From: Gorsachius magnificus
Lineage: Eukaryota > Chordata > Aves > Pelecaniformes > Ardeidae
Assembly: GCA_034008185.1 (NCBI GenBank)
Contig: CM067081.1
Span: 17,297,821 to 17,361,820, forward strand
DNA: 64,000 bases
Direction of reading: 5' to 3'
The notes under the pieces were generated by a model that made no database searches, was not told the DNA's origin, and worked only from the letters and a program-made list of their open reading frames with translations. The position numbers and the translations under genes were made by a program. Shown piece after piece: positions 12,556-25,834 of this stretch. Each line of letters begins with the position of its first letter. The first letter of the stretch is position 1.

Positions 12556-15500
12556 AACGAGGAATTTATTGTCACAGCTGTGGAGCGAATATATAGCAGT
12601 GATAGATTATTTCTTTAGGGACTATGACACAGCTTGAACAAAGAAGAGATAGTAGTGGCCTATAAGCAATTGATTTTTTTTTTTCAATGCTGAATGCAGG
12701 TAGAGCCATTGTTTGCCACTGCTCTTATGCAGAGAAACAGCTGGAAAAGTACAAAGGAATTGTACTGGATGTGAAGATCTTTCACAAAGATATTTTCAGT
12801 TTAATGACTGGAACACAGTAGTTTGCCTTTTTATAAAGGAAAGTATGCATCTCTAAAACTGCTGACAAAGTCTGCCTGATAGAAAACAAATTGGAGAAAT
12901 GTATGCCAGGCATTCCTGAAACATTCTTTGTTTGCAGCTAGTAATCTTTGAGTAAATTCAGACTCATTCGGATTAAGATATTTTATTGTATGTCAGTTTG
13001 AACCATTGCATCTTTCAATGACTAGTAGCATATTTCATTTTTTACTTAATAAATGGTGGATGACTTTGGGTTAAACAGATCAATCTAGACTTCAATTTCT
13101 GATGCTCCTTTCAAACTGCTGTTAACTCCCTTCAGCTTTACATTCATACAGGTTAGTACAATGGTTAGATTTGATTCATAGTGAAAACTGCAAGTTACTA
13201 TCTGGTGCTAGTAACATTTAATAATCCATTTAATTTATCTTTTCCTTGCTGTTCCTTGTCCTCTGCAAATTATTTAACACTTGGTTTTGATCCTTAGCAA
13301 AAAAAAATGCCACTATATTTCTCTTCTAAAGGATCAGATAATACAGAGTACAAACTGACTCAATTTGAACTGCTTAAAGTGCAGAGGGCAGAAGTTTCAC
13401 TCAAGGATAGAATTTTAATAGCCAACAGGGCTTCAATAAATTTCATGAAAGGAAAGCAAAATAAGGATGTCAAACTATTACTTTGTTTGGTAAGAAGACT
13501 AAAAAAGAGCTACTAACAAGATGGGGAATTTAAGAATCAAAAACTCCTGAAGAAAATTACTCAGAACACTATTTTAAAGTATCTAAAGAAAAAGTTCAAG
13601 AAGCAGAATCCTAGGCTCAGAAACCACCATGTGGGATGAATGCAGACATTGGCAAATATAAAACATTGTAACTGTGGGACTGTCAAGGTTTCACTGGAGG
13701 GAAGGGAAGTTACCAAGAGAATCCCCAGGGATAGACGGCTTTAGATTTTATTCAATACTTTTGAAATTATTCAGAGGAAATACAGAAGCTATCTAAGAAA
13801 GAGAATAAATAAAGCTGTTGTTACAAGAGGCCAGGTGTTCTCTTTCTCCATGTAAGTGCATATGAACAAAGGTGTAGTAGATCCATAGACGTATAGATGT
13901 TATAGATTGAAATACCATGGAAAGGTGGCCATTTCAAAAGTAATGAAGAATTTTGTGTACAGTTTTGAAATTATACCATGAAAATGACACTTACAGGATT
14001 GCTGAAGGAAAAGTGCAGCATACTTCAATTATTAACTGGAGATTAAAATTTTAAAAAGACAACTCATGTCAGATTTTAAGCCAGTGTCTGAACATTAGCA
14101 AGTATGATAAAACTGACAGAGAGTGTAACACATAGCAACTGCTTTTTGGCCTTTTTATGAAGCAGCTGATGTTGCACATGGTGAGAGGTAGGATCCTGGA
14201 TGGATTGGACTTTATTTTGTTCAGTGTCAAAAATTATACACTGTAAAGTAAAAATAATGGAAATTACTCTCAAATAAAATTATACAAAGCCTGTCTCTCA
14301 AAATTCTCTGGCCAAAATTTCTCCTGAATAATTTGGCCGATGGTATTCAGTGTGGTGGGACTGTGGTAATTTATCCCAGGTGACAGTAGGCCTTAGAGCT
14401 TTAAGATAAGCTGTAAAAAAGAAGAGATTTCAGCAAAACAAACACTTAGAAGTAATCAGTCTTTAACTTCTGAATGAACAACTACCATAAAGCTAATAAA
14501 TTGTTTTCAAGATTAATGACAACATAAAGTGAAAATCTAGTTTTTGAGGGGAAGCAACATTTTATTCTGATTCTCAAGTTGAATCACACGTTTCCTCGCA
14601 GGGAGCAGCTCCTGTGTTTCCTGCTGTTGGCTTGTAAAACTCACCTTCAGGTGATGCCATTGAGCTAGTACAGCTGGCTAATGTTTGTGTGGAAAACGGG
14701 AAAACTCAAATGCTTCAAGCTAAATATTAAGCTACTTTTTGAACAGGTAAAATTATTGTGTTTGGGAGCAATAAAATTATAAATAAAAATGATGGAATGG
14801 TAGAAAGATAGATGTGGGCATTTCTGTATCATTTGTTATTATATTGCCTAAGCAATAATGGTGAAAAAGACTTGTGTAGCTGGTGCTGTGACAGTCTAAG
14901 GTACTGCAAACTCTTTTATTGTAGAATGAAAAACATATTAAAATATGTAGAAAAAAAAAAATAACCAGTACCCATATCGTAGAAAGCATTGTAGGGGTTT
15001 CTTCCATGATCAGTCTTAGGATGGCCACCACCCACCAAAACCACAAACACATAGGATCTTATTTTCTGAACTACAGCATTAGAAGTTCTGTGCATACTGT
15101 AGGAAACAGTTAAAGCATGTAATGAAAAAACAAAAGAAGCAGACAAATTCCTCTGCTTTCTGGTAGCTCAAAACCACCATACTTAGATATATATAAAGAG
15201 GAAAATGAGCCTAAAAATCTAAAACCATTTTCAGTGAAGTTTTAAAACAAGATTTTTCATAGGTCTCTGATGTCTTTATCAGGTCTTCTCTATCTGCATT
15301 GCTTAGCAAAGAGTATTTGTGCTATATACTTAGCTCTTATCTAAAAAGCTAATATTTGTGGTAAACTGGCAACTGGCTAATTAGCAAACTGCTTTGAGAC
15401 AGATTAACTCATTTGGAAGAAGCCTACTTAAAGGTATTTGAATCAAACATTTTTCAGAAGTTCCAGAATATCCACACATGTGAGACTGAATGTTTTCTCA

Positions 15501-15649
15501 ACTTCTACTAAGATGAGAAGTAAATAATTTTCAGTTTAGAACTCTTCAAAACATTTATTAACCCTTTATCTACTGGCTGCACACAGCTGAACTGAAGATA
15601 ATATGTATTTAGGCAATAGTCAGCTGACTGCTAAATGTTTGCTAAAACA

Positions 15650-15808
15650 GACTGCCCAGGAAGTGGTTGAGTGACCATACCTGGAGGTATTTAAAACATG
15701 TATAGATGGTTAGGGACATGGTTTAGCAGTGGAACTGGCAGTGCTAGGTTAACATGTGGATGATCTGAAGGGTAAGGCTGGGGAGTAAGTTTCAACCAAG
15801 GGCCGCGC
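15650..15808 (+). mobile_element. CR1 LINE, extreme 3' end
   Basis: The segment runs from ACTGCCCAGGAAGTGGTTGA through GGAGGTATTTAAAACATGTA and TTAGGGACATGGTTTAGCAG to a degraded tail near TTTCAACCAAGG. It matches the end of ORF2 (LPREVVE...LEVFKRR...LRDMV) and the 3' UTR of the same CR1 subfamily as the copies at 48005 and 51641. It is heavily decayed, with no intact frame. Confidence 0.85.
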
Positions 15809-15863
15809 AAGGCTGAAACACACATCTGAGTCAATAGCACAACATACCAATAGCCCTGCTAAA

Positions 15864-16245
15864 ATCATAGAATCACAGAATAATTTGTGTTGGAAGGGAC
15901 CTCTGGATGTCATCTGACTAAATCCCCACTCAAATATGGGCTAGCTTCAGCCTTAGAGCAGGTTGCTCAAACCCTTGTCTAGTCAGATTTTTAATATCTC
16001 CAAGGATGGGGACCCCAGAACTTTTCTGGGAAATCTCTTCATTTGACCACCTGCATTGTGAGAATTGGAAATTCTGGGTTTGGAACTTGTGGCTATTGGG
16101 CCTCTTCCTTTTACTGTGCACCACCAGAAAAATCTGGCTCCATCTTCTTTATACCCTCCCATTATGTAGTTGAAGAGAGCAATAGCGTCCCCCTTAGCCT
16201 TCCCTTCTGCTGCTGCCTTCTCTCTTGTGAAGGATGTGGTTCTCT
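15864..16245 (-). mobile_element. CR1 LINE, 3' end, older subfamily
   Basis: It begins with a reverse-complement CR1 tail (ATCATAGAATCACAGAATAA), followed by TTGGAAGGGACCTCTGGATG and a 3' part with AAGGATGGGGACCCCAGAAC. Sequence resembling LCAPPEKSGSIFF and a GTCCCCCTTAGCC block places it in an older CR1 subfamily than the copy at 10286. It lies opposite and next to the plus-strand CR1 end at 15650, so two independent insertions abut here. Confidence 0.85.
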
Positions 16246-18064
16246 CAATTTAAATTGAACTTTGTGAACCATGTAAGGCTTTGGCCCAGTATATTTAGGC
16301 TCAGGTAAGCAAAGCAATTATTCCTCAAAGAGTTAATATCCTTCTGATACTGCATTTTGAGTAGTATTTTGAAAGAGTAAGTAACCTTATTTGGAGTCAT
16401 TTACACCAGTAATAGCCTTTTTCAATCTTAGTTATGGTGTCACTAGTATAATAAGAAGATTTCTTCCCTCTGCCTTAAGGTAAAACTAACTGCAGAGACA
16501 GAATATGCTCATTGTAGGTTGGACTCTGTTGGTTACGTGCCCTCTTAACGGGGGAAAAAGAAGCTGTGGCATTGCTCCATTATGTATTCTGTAGATTATC
16601 ATCTCCCCTCCACCTCAGCCCATCCTTTTCTGGGACATTTGATGCAAAGCAACTCTTTAAAATGAATGAGTGTCAGGATTGAAATTGTTACTGACTTCAG
16701 TGGGTTGTACATGAGGAATTGGTCACACAGGGAGTAAGGATAATCTAATTGCATGGAAATATCCCTCTTCTTCTTAGATATGCAAACACACAATGCCAAG
16801 GGCTGAATTTTTTCCTTTAGTGTCTCTGAAGATGGGGCACAACATAAGGCTGATTGCGTTGTCGGTCTGCTAGCCACGGGGAAAAAAGGAGCAGCCACCT
16901 TTCAGGCACTATTTCCCCAGTCTGCTGCACCTATGTGAGCTGATTGAGGAAGGCTAAAGGAAGCAGAAATAGGAGGCCACTGTGGCTCTGACCCCCAACA
17001 CTCTCCTCACAGCAGCTGGGTTGTCAAGAGGGCATGTAAGTACACCTGGTGCATGCCTGGCTCTGGCTGCTCCCAGTGCAAGGAGGAAGCAGGGGACCAA
17101 AATGTGACTTTCTGGGTCGCAGTGTGTACCCGAATCTGCCCCTGAGCTATGCAATTACACATTTTCCTGATTCAAGGCTCATGCTGACTATGTGATCTAA
17201 ATACATTTCAAAGCTTCTGTTCATGTAACTGTGATTAGATAAGGTGGCACAACGGCTGTTTTTATACAACTGCAGTGCACTCTGTGTATGCAGGGTCTAG
17301 TGAAATGCTGAAAAAAAATTCTGAAATAATACTTTCTTCAACTGAAATTTGGTTTTCAAGTTATAAATGAGGGGTATTTCTGAAAGGGTTTTAACTGGAT
17401 ATTTGTCTTTCTTGGGAGATGTGTTCAAAGCTCTCTACCCCATAGATAAGGCAATGACAAAGGTAAATTTGATGCATTAAATGTCATACTTCTACATTTT
17501 CTGATGGGCATACATTGTAATAGTGTTTACAACATGAATCAGCATAATTGTTCCTGACAGGTTGCTTGTATGATTTTATCTTTTCTCCAACAGAGACATC
17601 TCTCTGCTTTGTTTCTTTGAAAAGTTGAGCATCTCTTATACAGCATAATTCTTCATAACTGAATTTAATGTTTTTATAAACTCCAACAGAAATAACCTTT
17701 TATTGTCTTTGTTCCTGATGGAATTATTATGCAGGATGAACATTTTTGATCTTAGTATAGCTCCTCCAAACCATAAATATATTAATGCAAAACATCCAAC
17801 ATCAGAGGATTATAAATGTGAAAATGTCAGAAAATTTGAAGCTATTGTTCCCACACAGATTGTAATTTCTTTTTGCTGGGTTTATGCAGTACTTAGTATT
17901 TCCCAGGAATGCTTTACTGTACTTAATTTTTATTTCATAGCCACCTTATGCATGTTTTATGATTACTGCAAGAGTTGCTAATTCAGATTTTCCAAATTTT
18001 ATATGTTCACATTGTAAACTTTTCCAATGTGTTGTATATGGAAAGGTTTTGTGGGTCCTTATCT

Positions 18065-18081
18065 GGGGGGGGCGGGAAGGG
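18065..18081 (+). repeat. G-run cluster, potential G-quadruplex
   Basis: Eight G, C, GGG, AA, GGG gives four possible G3 runs with short loops in an AT-rich setting. This is a sequence-based prediction only. Confidence 0.6.
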
Positions 18082-20829
18082 AGAATCAAAGCAAAGTAAG
18101 GAAAGGAGAGAAGATAATTAGATAACATTCCTGAAAGATACTACGTAATTGTGTCTATCCCTGAACTGATGTTTCTTTCAGGCCTTTTACTGTAACTAAG
18201 TCAACATCTGATTTGGATGTATAGTTGAATTGTGACTTTACAAAAATGCACATTATGATGTGATAGTGTAATGAGAAACAGAAGCACTTGTAGCTACTAA
18301 AGTGTCTCCTTGCCACTGCTTGTGTGCAGCTATTGTGTGTAAAGACTGACAATTCTGTGAACTCAAGATGAAAGCACTAGAGGGAGAAGAAAACCAACTA
18401 CATTTATTCAATAATACATTGTCAACAACATCCAGGCTACAATTTTTAAATAGATATATTTGTTCTAGATCTGATTTAGAGTCATTCTGACAGGGCAAAG
18501 TTAAAAACTGGAAGTGAGGGAGACTGAGAAATAATAGTATCATCCTGACTCCTTTTTGGAAATAGGATAACCGAAGTGCATACTGAAGTATGTCAGTCTG
18601 GTCTATCACAGTGACTCCCACATACTATGGAAATACAACGGTGCTGCAGAATCAGAATGGGATAAACATTATTAAGTTATTAAAAATAACAAAAATTAAT
18701 GAAGATCTTAATTAAGAAAATGAAAAATATCAGAAAGCAAGAAGTTTTGCATAGGTTTGGAAAAAAAAAAGAATCAACAAAGTATGAACATAAAAAATAG
18801 TCATATTATTACTGTGGTTTATACAGAACTTTGATTCAGTGTTTTTTAGCAGTGGTCAAATTATGACTATCCAGTAGAGAGGGATATATTTGTGAGCAGT
18901 CTTTCGAAGCCTTCATAGTCTTCACAGAATCAGAGTAACATAATCTGTCCAGTAGGGCTCAATAACGACACAGCAGAGTTTATTTATAATTTTCTACTCA
19001 TTAATTCTATTAATAATTTTTTACTGTTTTGAAAAACAGAATGATGTTACATTCTACCTGGCCTTGGATCACTGAAACACATCTCTAGGTGCCTATCATG
19101 GACGAGGCCTTGGCATCTAGCTACATATTCAGAAGCTTTATATTGCATGAAGTGAATAAGGATTGGCTAAGTTATTAGTCTGTAAAACAGGGATAATATC
19201 TGGTCTCTGTTGCAGAAACAAGCACAATAAAGTACATTTTTGAGATGCTGAGATACAATAATACTAGAAGCTACTTGAATGCTAAGAAAAAGGAATCTGA
19301 AGGTTATAAAAGAAGTGATAATTAATAGAAAACATTTTTTTTCTCATTTCCTCCTTTTTGTGATTTCTCAAATCACATGACCAAGGGCTTTTTGTTTATG
19401 GAGAGAATAAAATCGGTATGCCATCAGTCACATCTGTGGAGCAGGCAGCAGCCAGTGGAGCAGCCAGTAGCCAGTTTATCACATAAACTGACACCTCTTT
19501 TTTGCTTTTTGAGCTATTCATTATGCTATGAGTTCACATTTTTACAAAAAAACCAAACCAAAACAAAAAAACCCAAAAATTAAGTATTTGAGTGTACATG
19601 TAAAAGGTCAAATACACCAACTGTTGATTATTCCACTTTAATATCTGTCAAATATAGCTTTCCAAAGCATGGAAAAGGCAACTTGCTCAATAGCCCTCTA
19701 CCTCCTCTTTGGAAATATATTTCATAAATGACATGCAAAACTAGAGAGAGAGGAGAATACAGGGGCATCCTACTTTGGTTTTCCTTGCAGTCAGTATTTG
19801 GCTTTCTGGCTTTGCTTGCACTTACAAAAAGCACAACTACTGGTAATACTAAAATATCATTGTTACATGGTAGACCCTTTCATTAGTGCTGTGCACTAGT
19901 GAAAATGAACAGCAATGGGTTTATTTCTCATTTTCTTTCTTTTTCCAACCTTTTCTTCTGACTCTCACTGTACTCTAGCACAGAGCTTGATCTCTTTTAG
20001 CTTCATAGGACTGCAGAGATGTCCTAGCAAAATTTTGAGAAGGTGACAACAGCAAGCACCAGACACAAAATAACTGAGGACCATTACACAGTGCTCTGAT
20101 TTTTTTACTCTGTAGAAGAGCATTCAATCCCCAAAATGGAATTCATGTATAAATGGCAGAATTACTGAAAGGAATTCATGTGGGAGTGTGACATAGTCAT
20201 GATTATTTTTTGCCTCCAGTAGGATGGAAGAGCTACTAACAAAATACCAGGTGATCGTTTCAGCTAGTATTATTCAAAACCTTTTCAAATATAGAAGTCC
20301 TGGTTTGCATAACTAGCTGAAGAGTGATTCATTAAACATAACTAAAAATTTGTCAAGACAATGATGTGGGCTATGCCTGTTCTTCTTATTATGCTTTGAT
20401 CAGGAACCTTGCTTTTTGGGCTTCTCGAACCACTGTTTCCAGGACCAAATTACCATTTTTAGCATATTGCATGTGGGTTTCCTGACTGCTCAAGAAACAT
20501 TCCAAAAATGGGTCTTCCTCAACAACCTTAATAGCATGACAATTTTAGAACAGAATTAACAGCAGAACTACCCAAGGGCAAACTACCACCAAAATGGAAG
20601 TAGTATGTTCATTTGAGTATTATTTGTTGGTATCATCATAGCTCTTGAGAACTATAGTAAGAGAAAATGACTTACACGTAGAAGTTAAAAAGAAAGACCA
20701 TCATTACATAAAGCGATTGCATCACATATTAAGTAAATCAGCAAAAAGACAGGAGAATTCAGTCATATAGGGAGACATGGAAAGTATTCTTAACATCATA
20801 GCTGTCTAATCATTGTCAAGCCTTCTTGC

Positions 20830-21670
20830 AGGTGTTATGGAAAAGCAGTATTTGAGGGAGGATAAGGAGGTGACTAAGCAAATGCTCACAGGGAGCCTCT
20901 GCTCAGCCTGCAGAGCCACAAAGGGGAAAGAAGAGTCGAATGCTGGAATATCTAGTAAGTGGGCATGAGATTAGCATCACTGATCATCAACATCTCTAAA
21001 ATAAATGATAATATGGTGGAGTTAGGTCAGAAAGGGCCTTGCAAGTGGGTAGAAATACTTAAATTTGATGCAATGAGGAAAGAAGAGCAGGGTAAAGGAA
21101 TACAAAGAAAGAGACATTATCACCAGAACAGTGGGCTGAGACACTCATTGACTAACATTATGGATGGATATGAGTGAGGAAAAATTACATCTGTCAGAAA
21201 TGTATAAAATAATGTTGAAATAGCTGGGAAAAAGGATGGAAGCTATGGTGAATTTACACTGCAGGATGGATACAATATGCTAACTATTAAGGAATTTAAA
21301 CTGCAGAGATAAGATTGTGCATTAGCATGTTTAATAAGATAACTTATTGGAGAGTTCTGATGTATAGGTTAAGAGCCTGCCTTATAAATAAGATGTGGTG
21401 TTTATGTTATGACAGTATTTAAGAAAATAAATAGGCAGTTTAAGAAAGAAAATCATTCATGTAGATCCTGAGCTCATGAGGAAACAGTAGAAAGGCAGAG
21501 GACAAGTTTCAGTCTGTAAAAGAGCAGACTGGAATAGCAAATGTATCGGTTATGCATATTGATAAAGACAGCAGAATATCTAGGAAAGTAGATACAGAAT
21601 ACAGTTTTAAATGTCTGAGTAGACACTTTAGCTGATACAGACAGGTAGGTAGGAAAGCAGATGAGATGAT
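20830..21670 (+). repeat. Possible ancient interspersed repeat (unassigned)
   Basis: The stretch has a purine-rich texture (for example GTCAGAAAGGGCCTTGCAAG, AAATTTGATGCAATGAGGAA and ATTATGGATGGATATGAGTG) that recalls an old amniote repeat class. I cannot name the family and the ends are approximate. Confidence 0.3.
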
Positions 21671-21706
21671 CTGAGAGGGACCTGGTAGAGAAGTATGCTT
21701 AAAGGG

Positions 21707-21743
21707 GTTATAAACATATAAGTTATAAGCATATAAGTTATAA
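21707..21743 (+). repeat. 15-bp tandem repeat, about 2.5 copies
   Basis: GTTATAAACATATAA, GTTATAAGCATATAA and a partial GTTATAA follow each other directly. Confidence 0.9.
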
Positions 21744-22634
21744 TGTGTGCGTTAGGGTATATGCCTTTATATGCATATACTTCCAAAAGGAAGCACTATT
21801 ACATTTATATTTTTCTTTTTTGCGGTAGCCACGTTGCCAGTTTATTTTTATAGGAAGTGTGTGGGTTGTTTTTAGAATTTAGCAATTCCTTGAGAGTAAA
21901 AAGGGCATAATACTGGCCTAATTTATGAAGGGTCTGTATAGTTCTGTTAAAGAGCTTTGTTCCACTAATTATATAGGTAAGTGCTAATATAACTGGTTTA
22001 TATTACATTTAGAGTATAATATGCAAGAGGACGGATGTTGCTTTTCTAAGCCTCCTTTGTTGCAGAAAAAGATAATGAGAGCTATATAAAGTCCTGAAAT
22101 CATAGCCAATTTATGAGACCCGCTATGTGAGCCAACGCAAGACTAGAGATGTACTGCATTGACTACTGATCATCTTATACCACTTTTAATGCCTTGAAAT
22201 GAAAAGAGATAAATTAATGGGGAAATAAAGAGAGAAAATGGAATATAAATAATGTATTTTTTGACATTTTGAATCTTACCCTATTATTAGTCTTTTTATA
22301 TGGGAAAAAAATCCAATCAAATTGTACAACTATTCAGATTTTCTGCTTTATCCCATATACAAGGATTATAGAGGATACTCAAAGAAGTATTGCAAAATAA
22401 TATATTTTTGATAAGGATCTAAAGCGAGCAATGAATGGGATCTAGCACAAATATGGTTTCCCTAGCTATGATGCTTCATAATACCATTATTAGTTGTTGT
22501 TTATACAACAACAGTTAATATTTTGTCAGCATTTCTTTCATAATGCTGTTATTAGAAGTCTACAATTTGCTTATGAGGCCTTGCTTCAGTCTAAGAACTG
22601 AGTTCTAAAATGTAAACTAAATCATCTTGGCTTA

Positions 22635-22668
22635 TTTGAAGTAGAGGAAGATTTGAAGTAGAGGAAGA
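22635..22668 (+). repeat. 17-bp perfect tandem duplication
   Basis: TTTGAAGTAGAGGAAGA occurs twice head to tail with no mismatch, suggesting a recent local duplication. Confidence 0.95.
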
Positions 22669-22914
22669 TTGTAAGGAGCAATGGTAATCATTTCAGGCAC
22701 ATTTGTGTTCCGATAACATATAACTTAATTTGATTCCTAGTCTGAACTGTTGCATTTAGGCCTAAAAATCAAAGTTGTCTAGATTCATGTTTATTTAGGA
22801 TGACATCAGAGGGCTTGACCCAGTGGGAAGTGGGAGGCCATGAGGAAACTTGTGAGGAACAGATTGATGGGAGAGGCTCTTATGCTCTCACCTGGTGAAA
22901 ACGTGACTGTAGTC

Positions 22915-25834
22915 CAATGCCAAGTCTCCGTGCCTTAATGCAGGCAGCATGGGGAACAAACAAGCAGGATTAGATGTCCCTGCACAGCCACCAAACCGTG
23001 ACTGTGTGTGGGATTACAGAGAGGAGTGGGATGAGTCACAGGATGGGAGGGCTGCAGGGGATGCAGGAGAGGGACACAGACTTTTCAGGAAAGATGGGCA
23101 GGGAGGGTGAGGAGTGAGAGCTGCGCTCTGTGCAATGGGACAGCTGCAGTGTGCAAGAAGTTGCCTGTAGGGCAAGCTGGTCCAGAGCGTGGAGGTCAGG
23201 AGCAGAGGACAGATGAGCAGGAGTGGTGTACTAGTATGCCTGCTACACGCTGGCTGGTCAAGAAGTGGAAGCAGAGGAAACCTTTAGGCAGGTGGAGGAA
23301 GCCTCAAGACTTCAGGCTCTGGTGCTCATAGGGAACTTCAGCTGCCCTGATATCTGGCCAAAAGGCAATAGAGCAGAGTGCAAGCAATGCAGGATATCTC
23401 TGGAGAGCACCCAGATGATTTCTTGAAACAGGCGATGAAGGACATAACTAGGGTAGACCTGTTGGGGTTGCAGTTGCAAGCAAGGAAGAGCAAAGCTGGA
23501 GATGTGCAGGGCAATGGCAGCCTTGTCAGCCACAACTATGTGATTCTGAAGTTAAAGACAGAAAAGTAAGCAAAACAAATAGTGGAGTTGTAGCCCTGGT
23601 CTTAACGAGAGTGTATTGCAGCTCATTCAGGGATCTTCTTGGCATGATCCAACAGACTTCTACCCTGGAGAGGAAGGGGCTTCCACTTGATCTTCCAGGA
23701 CAATTTGCTCAGAGCACCAAGGTGGTACATTCTGATGTGCAGCAAGTTAAGCAAGTATGGCTAAAAGTCAGCATGGATAAATGGGGAACTCCTGACTGAC
23801 CTCAGATGCAGACAGGAGGTCCACTGAAAATGGAAGCAGGGACATGCTACCTGGAGGATTACAGAAACATGGCTCAAGCATGCAGCTATGGAGTGGAATG
23901 AAAACCAACAAGGAAGGGCTTCTAAAAGCACAGTGGCAGCAAAAGGAAGAGTAAAACCATGTGAGTCCACTGCTCAGTGGGCGGTGGAAGTAGTGGCCAA
24001 GGACACAAAAGTCTTAGTGCCTTTTATCTTGACTTTTACTAGCAAGATCTGCCCTCAGGATTTCCAAATCACTGAGTTTACTGACAGAACTGGAGTGAAG
24101 AAGGACTGAGTCAGAAACTTTCTTAGGCAATTGGATTTATACAGACCCATAGGACCAGATGGGATCCATCCAAGGGTGCTGAGGGAAGCAGATGACATCA
24201 TTTAAGGCTGTTCTCTATGTTCTTTGAAAGACCTTGTTGTTCAAGAAGAGGTTCATGACTGGGAAAAGGAAAACTTAATGCCCATCTGCAAGCAGGGGAA
24301 GAAAGAGGATATTGGGATGTACAGGCTGGTCAGCTTCAGCACAGTCTACAGGAAGACTACGGAACAAATCCATTTCTATGTATATGAAAGCCAAGGAGGT
24401 GATTGGGAATAGCCAGCATAGGTTTACCAGGGTAAGACTGTGCCTGACCAATTTGATGGCTTTCTAAAATCAAAATACTGGCTCCATGGACAAGCGAAAA
24501 AACTGTAGGTGTTGTTTAGTTTGACTTTAGGAAGGCTTTTGACATTATCTCCTATGCTATGGACAGCTGAGATACAGTTTGGGTGTGTGAGTTGATAAGG
24601 TGGGTGTAATATTGGCTGCATTGTCATGCTGAAAGTGTTGTGATCAGCTCCACAAAACCCCGTTTTCAGCCAAGTATTAGTGGTGTGCCTCAGGGGTCAA
24701 TAAGGGAATTAGTGATCTCTATCAACTCTATTAATGACTTGAACACTGTGAAAAAGTGCATGCCCTGACAGGTTTGCAGATGATACCAAACTGGCACAGA
24801 AATAAAGTTTAACAAACACAAATGCCAGCATTGCACCTGGGACAGAAAAACCTCAACAGTAAGCCTTGGAGGCTGATGGCATGGTGTTGTGGTTTAACCC
24901 CAGCCAGCAACTCAGCACCACACAGCTGCTCACTCACTCCGCCCAGGTGGGACGGGGGAGAGAATCAGAAGAGTAAAAGTGAGAAAACTTGTGTGTTGAG
25001 ATAAAGACAGTTTAACAGGAAAAGCAAAAGCTGCACATGCAAGCAGAGGAAAGCAAGGAATTCATTCACTGCTTCCCATGGGCAGGCAGGTGTTCAGCCA
25101 TCTCCAGGAAAGCAGGGCTCCATCACATGTAATGGTTGCTTGGGAAGACAAACGCCATCACTCCGAACATCACCCCCTTCCTTCTTCTTCCCCCAGCTTT
25201 ACATGCTGAGCTTTATGTCATATGGTCTGGAATAGCCTTTTGGTCAGTTGGGGTCAGCTGTCCTGGCTGTGCCTCCTTCCAGCTTTTTTTTCACCCCCAG
25301 CCTCCTCAATGGAAAGCAGAAAAGGCCTTGACTCTGGGTAAGCACTGCTCAGCAATAACTAAAATGTCCCTGTGATATCAACACTGTTTTCATCACAAAT
25401 CCAAAACATAGCCCCACAGAAGCAGAAGAGGACCTGAGGTCCTTATGAGTTGAACATGAATCAGCAATGCACTGGGTTTGTTCAGCTTGAAGAGGAGAAG
25501 GCTCCAGGGGATCTTACTGCAGTCTTCAACTACCTGATGGGAGGATGTAGAAGGAGCCAGACTCCTCATGGTGCTCAGCAAAAGGGGAGGAGGCAGTGTG
25601 CAAAAGTTGCGGTGATCAAGTTTATGGTTCAATATTAGGAAAACTTCTCCACAGTGAAAGTGATGAAACACTAAAATAGATTGCCTAGAGAGTTTCTAGA
25701 ATGTCCATCATAATTCAGATGTTCAGAGTTCAAATGGACATGCCTTGAGCAACATGCCGTAATTGGCAGCAGGAAATTAAATCAGATGGCCTCCAGAGGT
25801 CCCTTCTAGCCAAAATTGTTCTATGATTCTGTGA
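22915..25834 (+). mobile_element. CR1 LINE, long copy with endonuclease and RT remnants, interrupted by an LTR
   Basis: This is the longest CR1 here, on the same strand as GRIA4. It retains decayed ORF2 in order. The endonuclease start is SMGNKQ-like near 22945. A WDESQDGRAA/HRLFRKDGQG-like block follows near 23030-23100. An LVLIGNFSCPDIW block lies at 23322-23360, where the usual GDFN catalytic motif reads GNFS. The RT start is GPDGIHPRVLREA near 24153-24190, and an FADDTKLA box sits at 24773-24796. An LTR occupies 24885 to about 25412. CR1 resumes at GAGGACCTGAGG, jumps over an internal deletion to a GLFSLKRRRLQ-like block and ends in TTCTATGATTCTGTGA. Many frameshifts and stops show it is dead. 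Similarity upstream of 22915 is doubtful. Confidence 0.88.
24885..25412 (+). mobile_element. Endogenous retroviral LTR inserted in CR1 (3' end eroded)
   Basis: It starts with TGTTGTGGTTTAACCC and continues with the same blocks as the LTR at 53684: AGCACCACACAGCTGCTCAC, GGGAGAGAATC, GAGATAAAGACAGTTTAA, CATATGGTCTGGAATAGCCT, CAGTTGGGGTCAGCTGTCCT and ATCAACACT. Similarity ends near CCAAAACATAGC, so about the last 60 nt of the LTR are missing or unrecognisable. No internal retroviral genes or partner LTR are present. The 5' flank is CATGG, but a matching target duplication could not be identified because the 3' junction is eroded. Confidence 0.85.

Larger units (their letters stand above)
10686..15649. 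other. Intronic DNA between CR1 copies
   Basis: Mostly unique AT-rich sequence. It holds a 38-nt alternating purine-pyrimidine tract (11462-11499) and a palindrome-type old repeat (12467-12555). A weak protein-like open stretch at 13307-13516 is followed by stops and is not assignable. Confidence 0.7.
16246..22914. other. Intronic DNA without recognised genes
   Basis: AT-rich sequence with a G-run cluster (18065-18081), a possible decayed repeat (about 20830-21670) and two short tandem duplications (21707-21743 and 22635-22668). No coding exon is supported. Confidence 0.7.

Noticed and set aside
18920..18965. Possible CR1 tail (CACAGAATCAGAGTAAC)
   Set aside because: No downstream CR1 sequence matches, so the similarity is probably chance.
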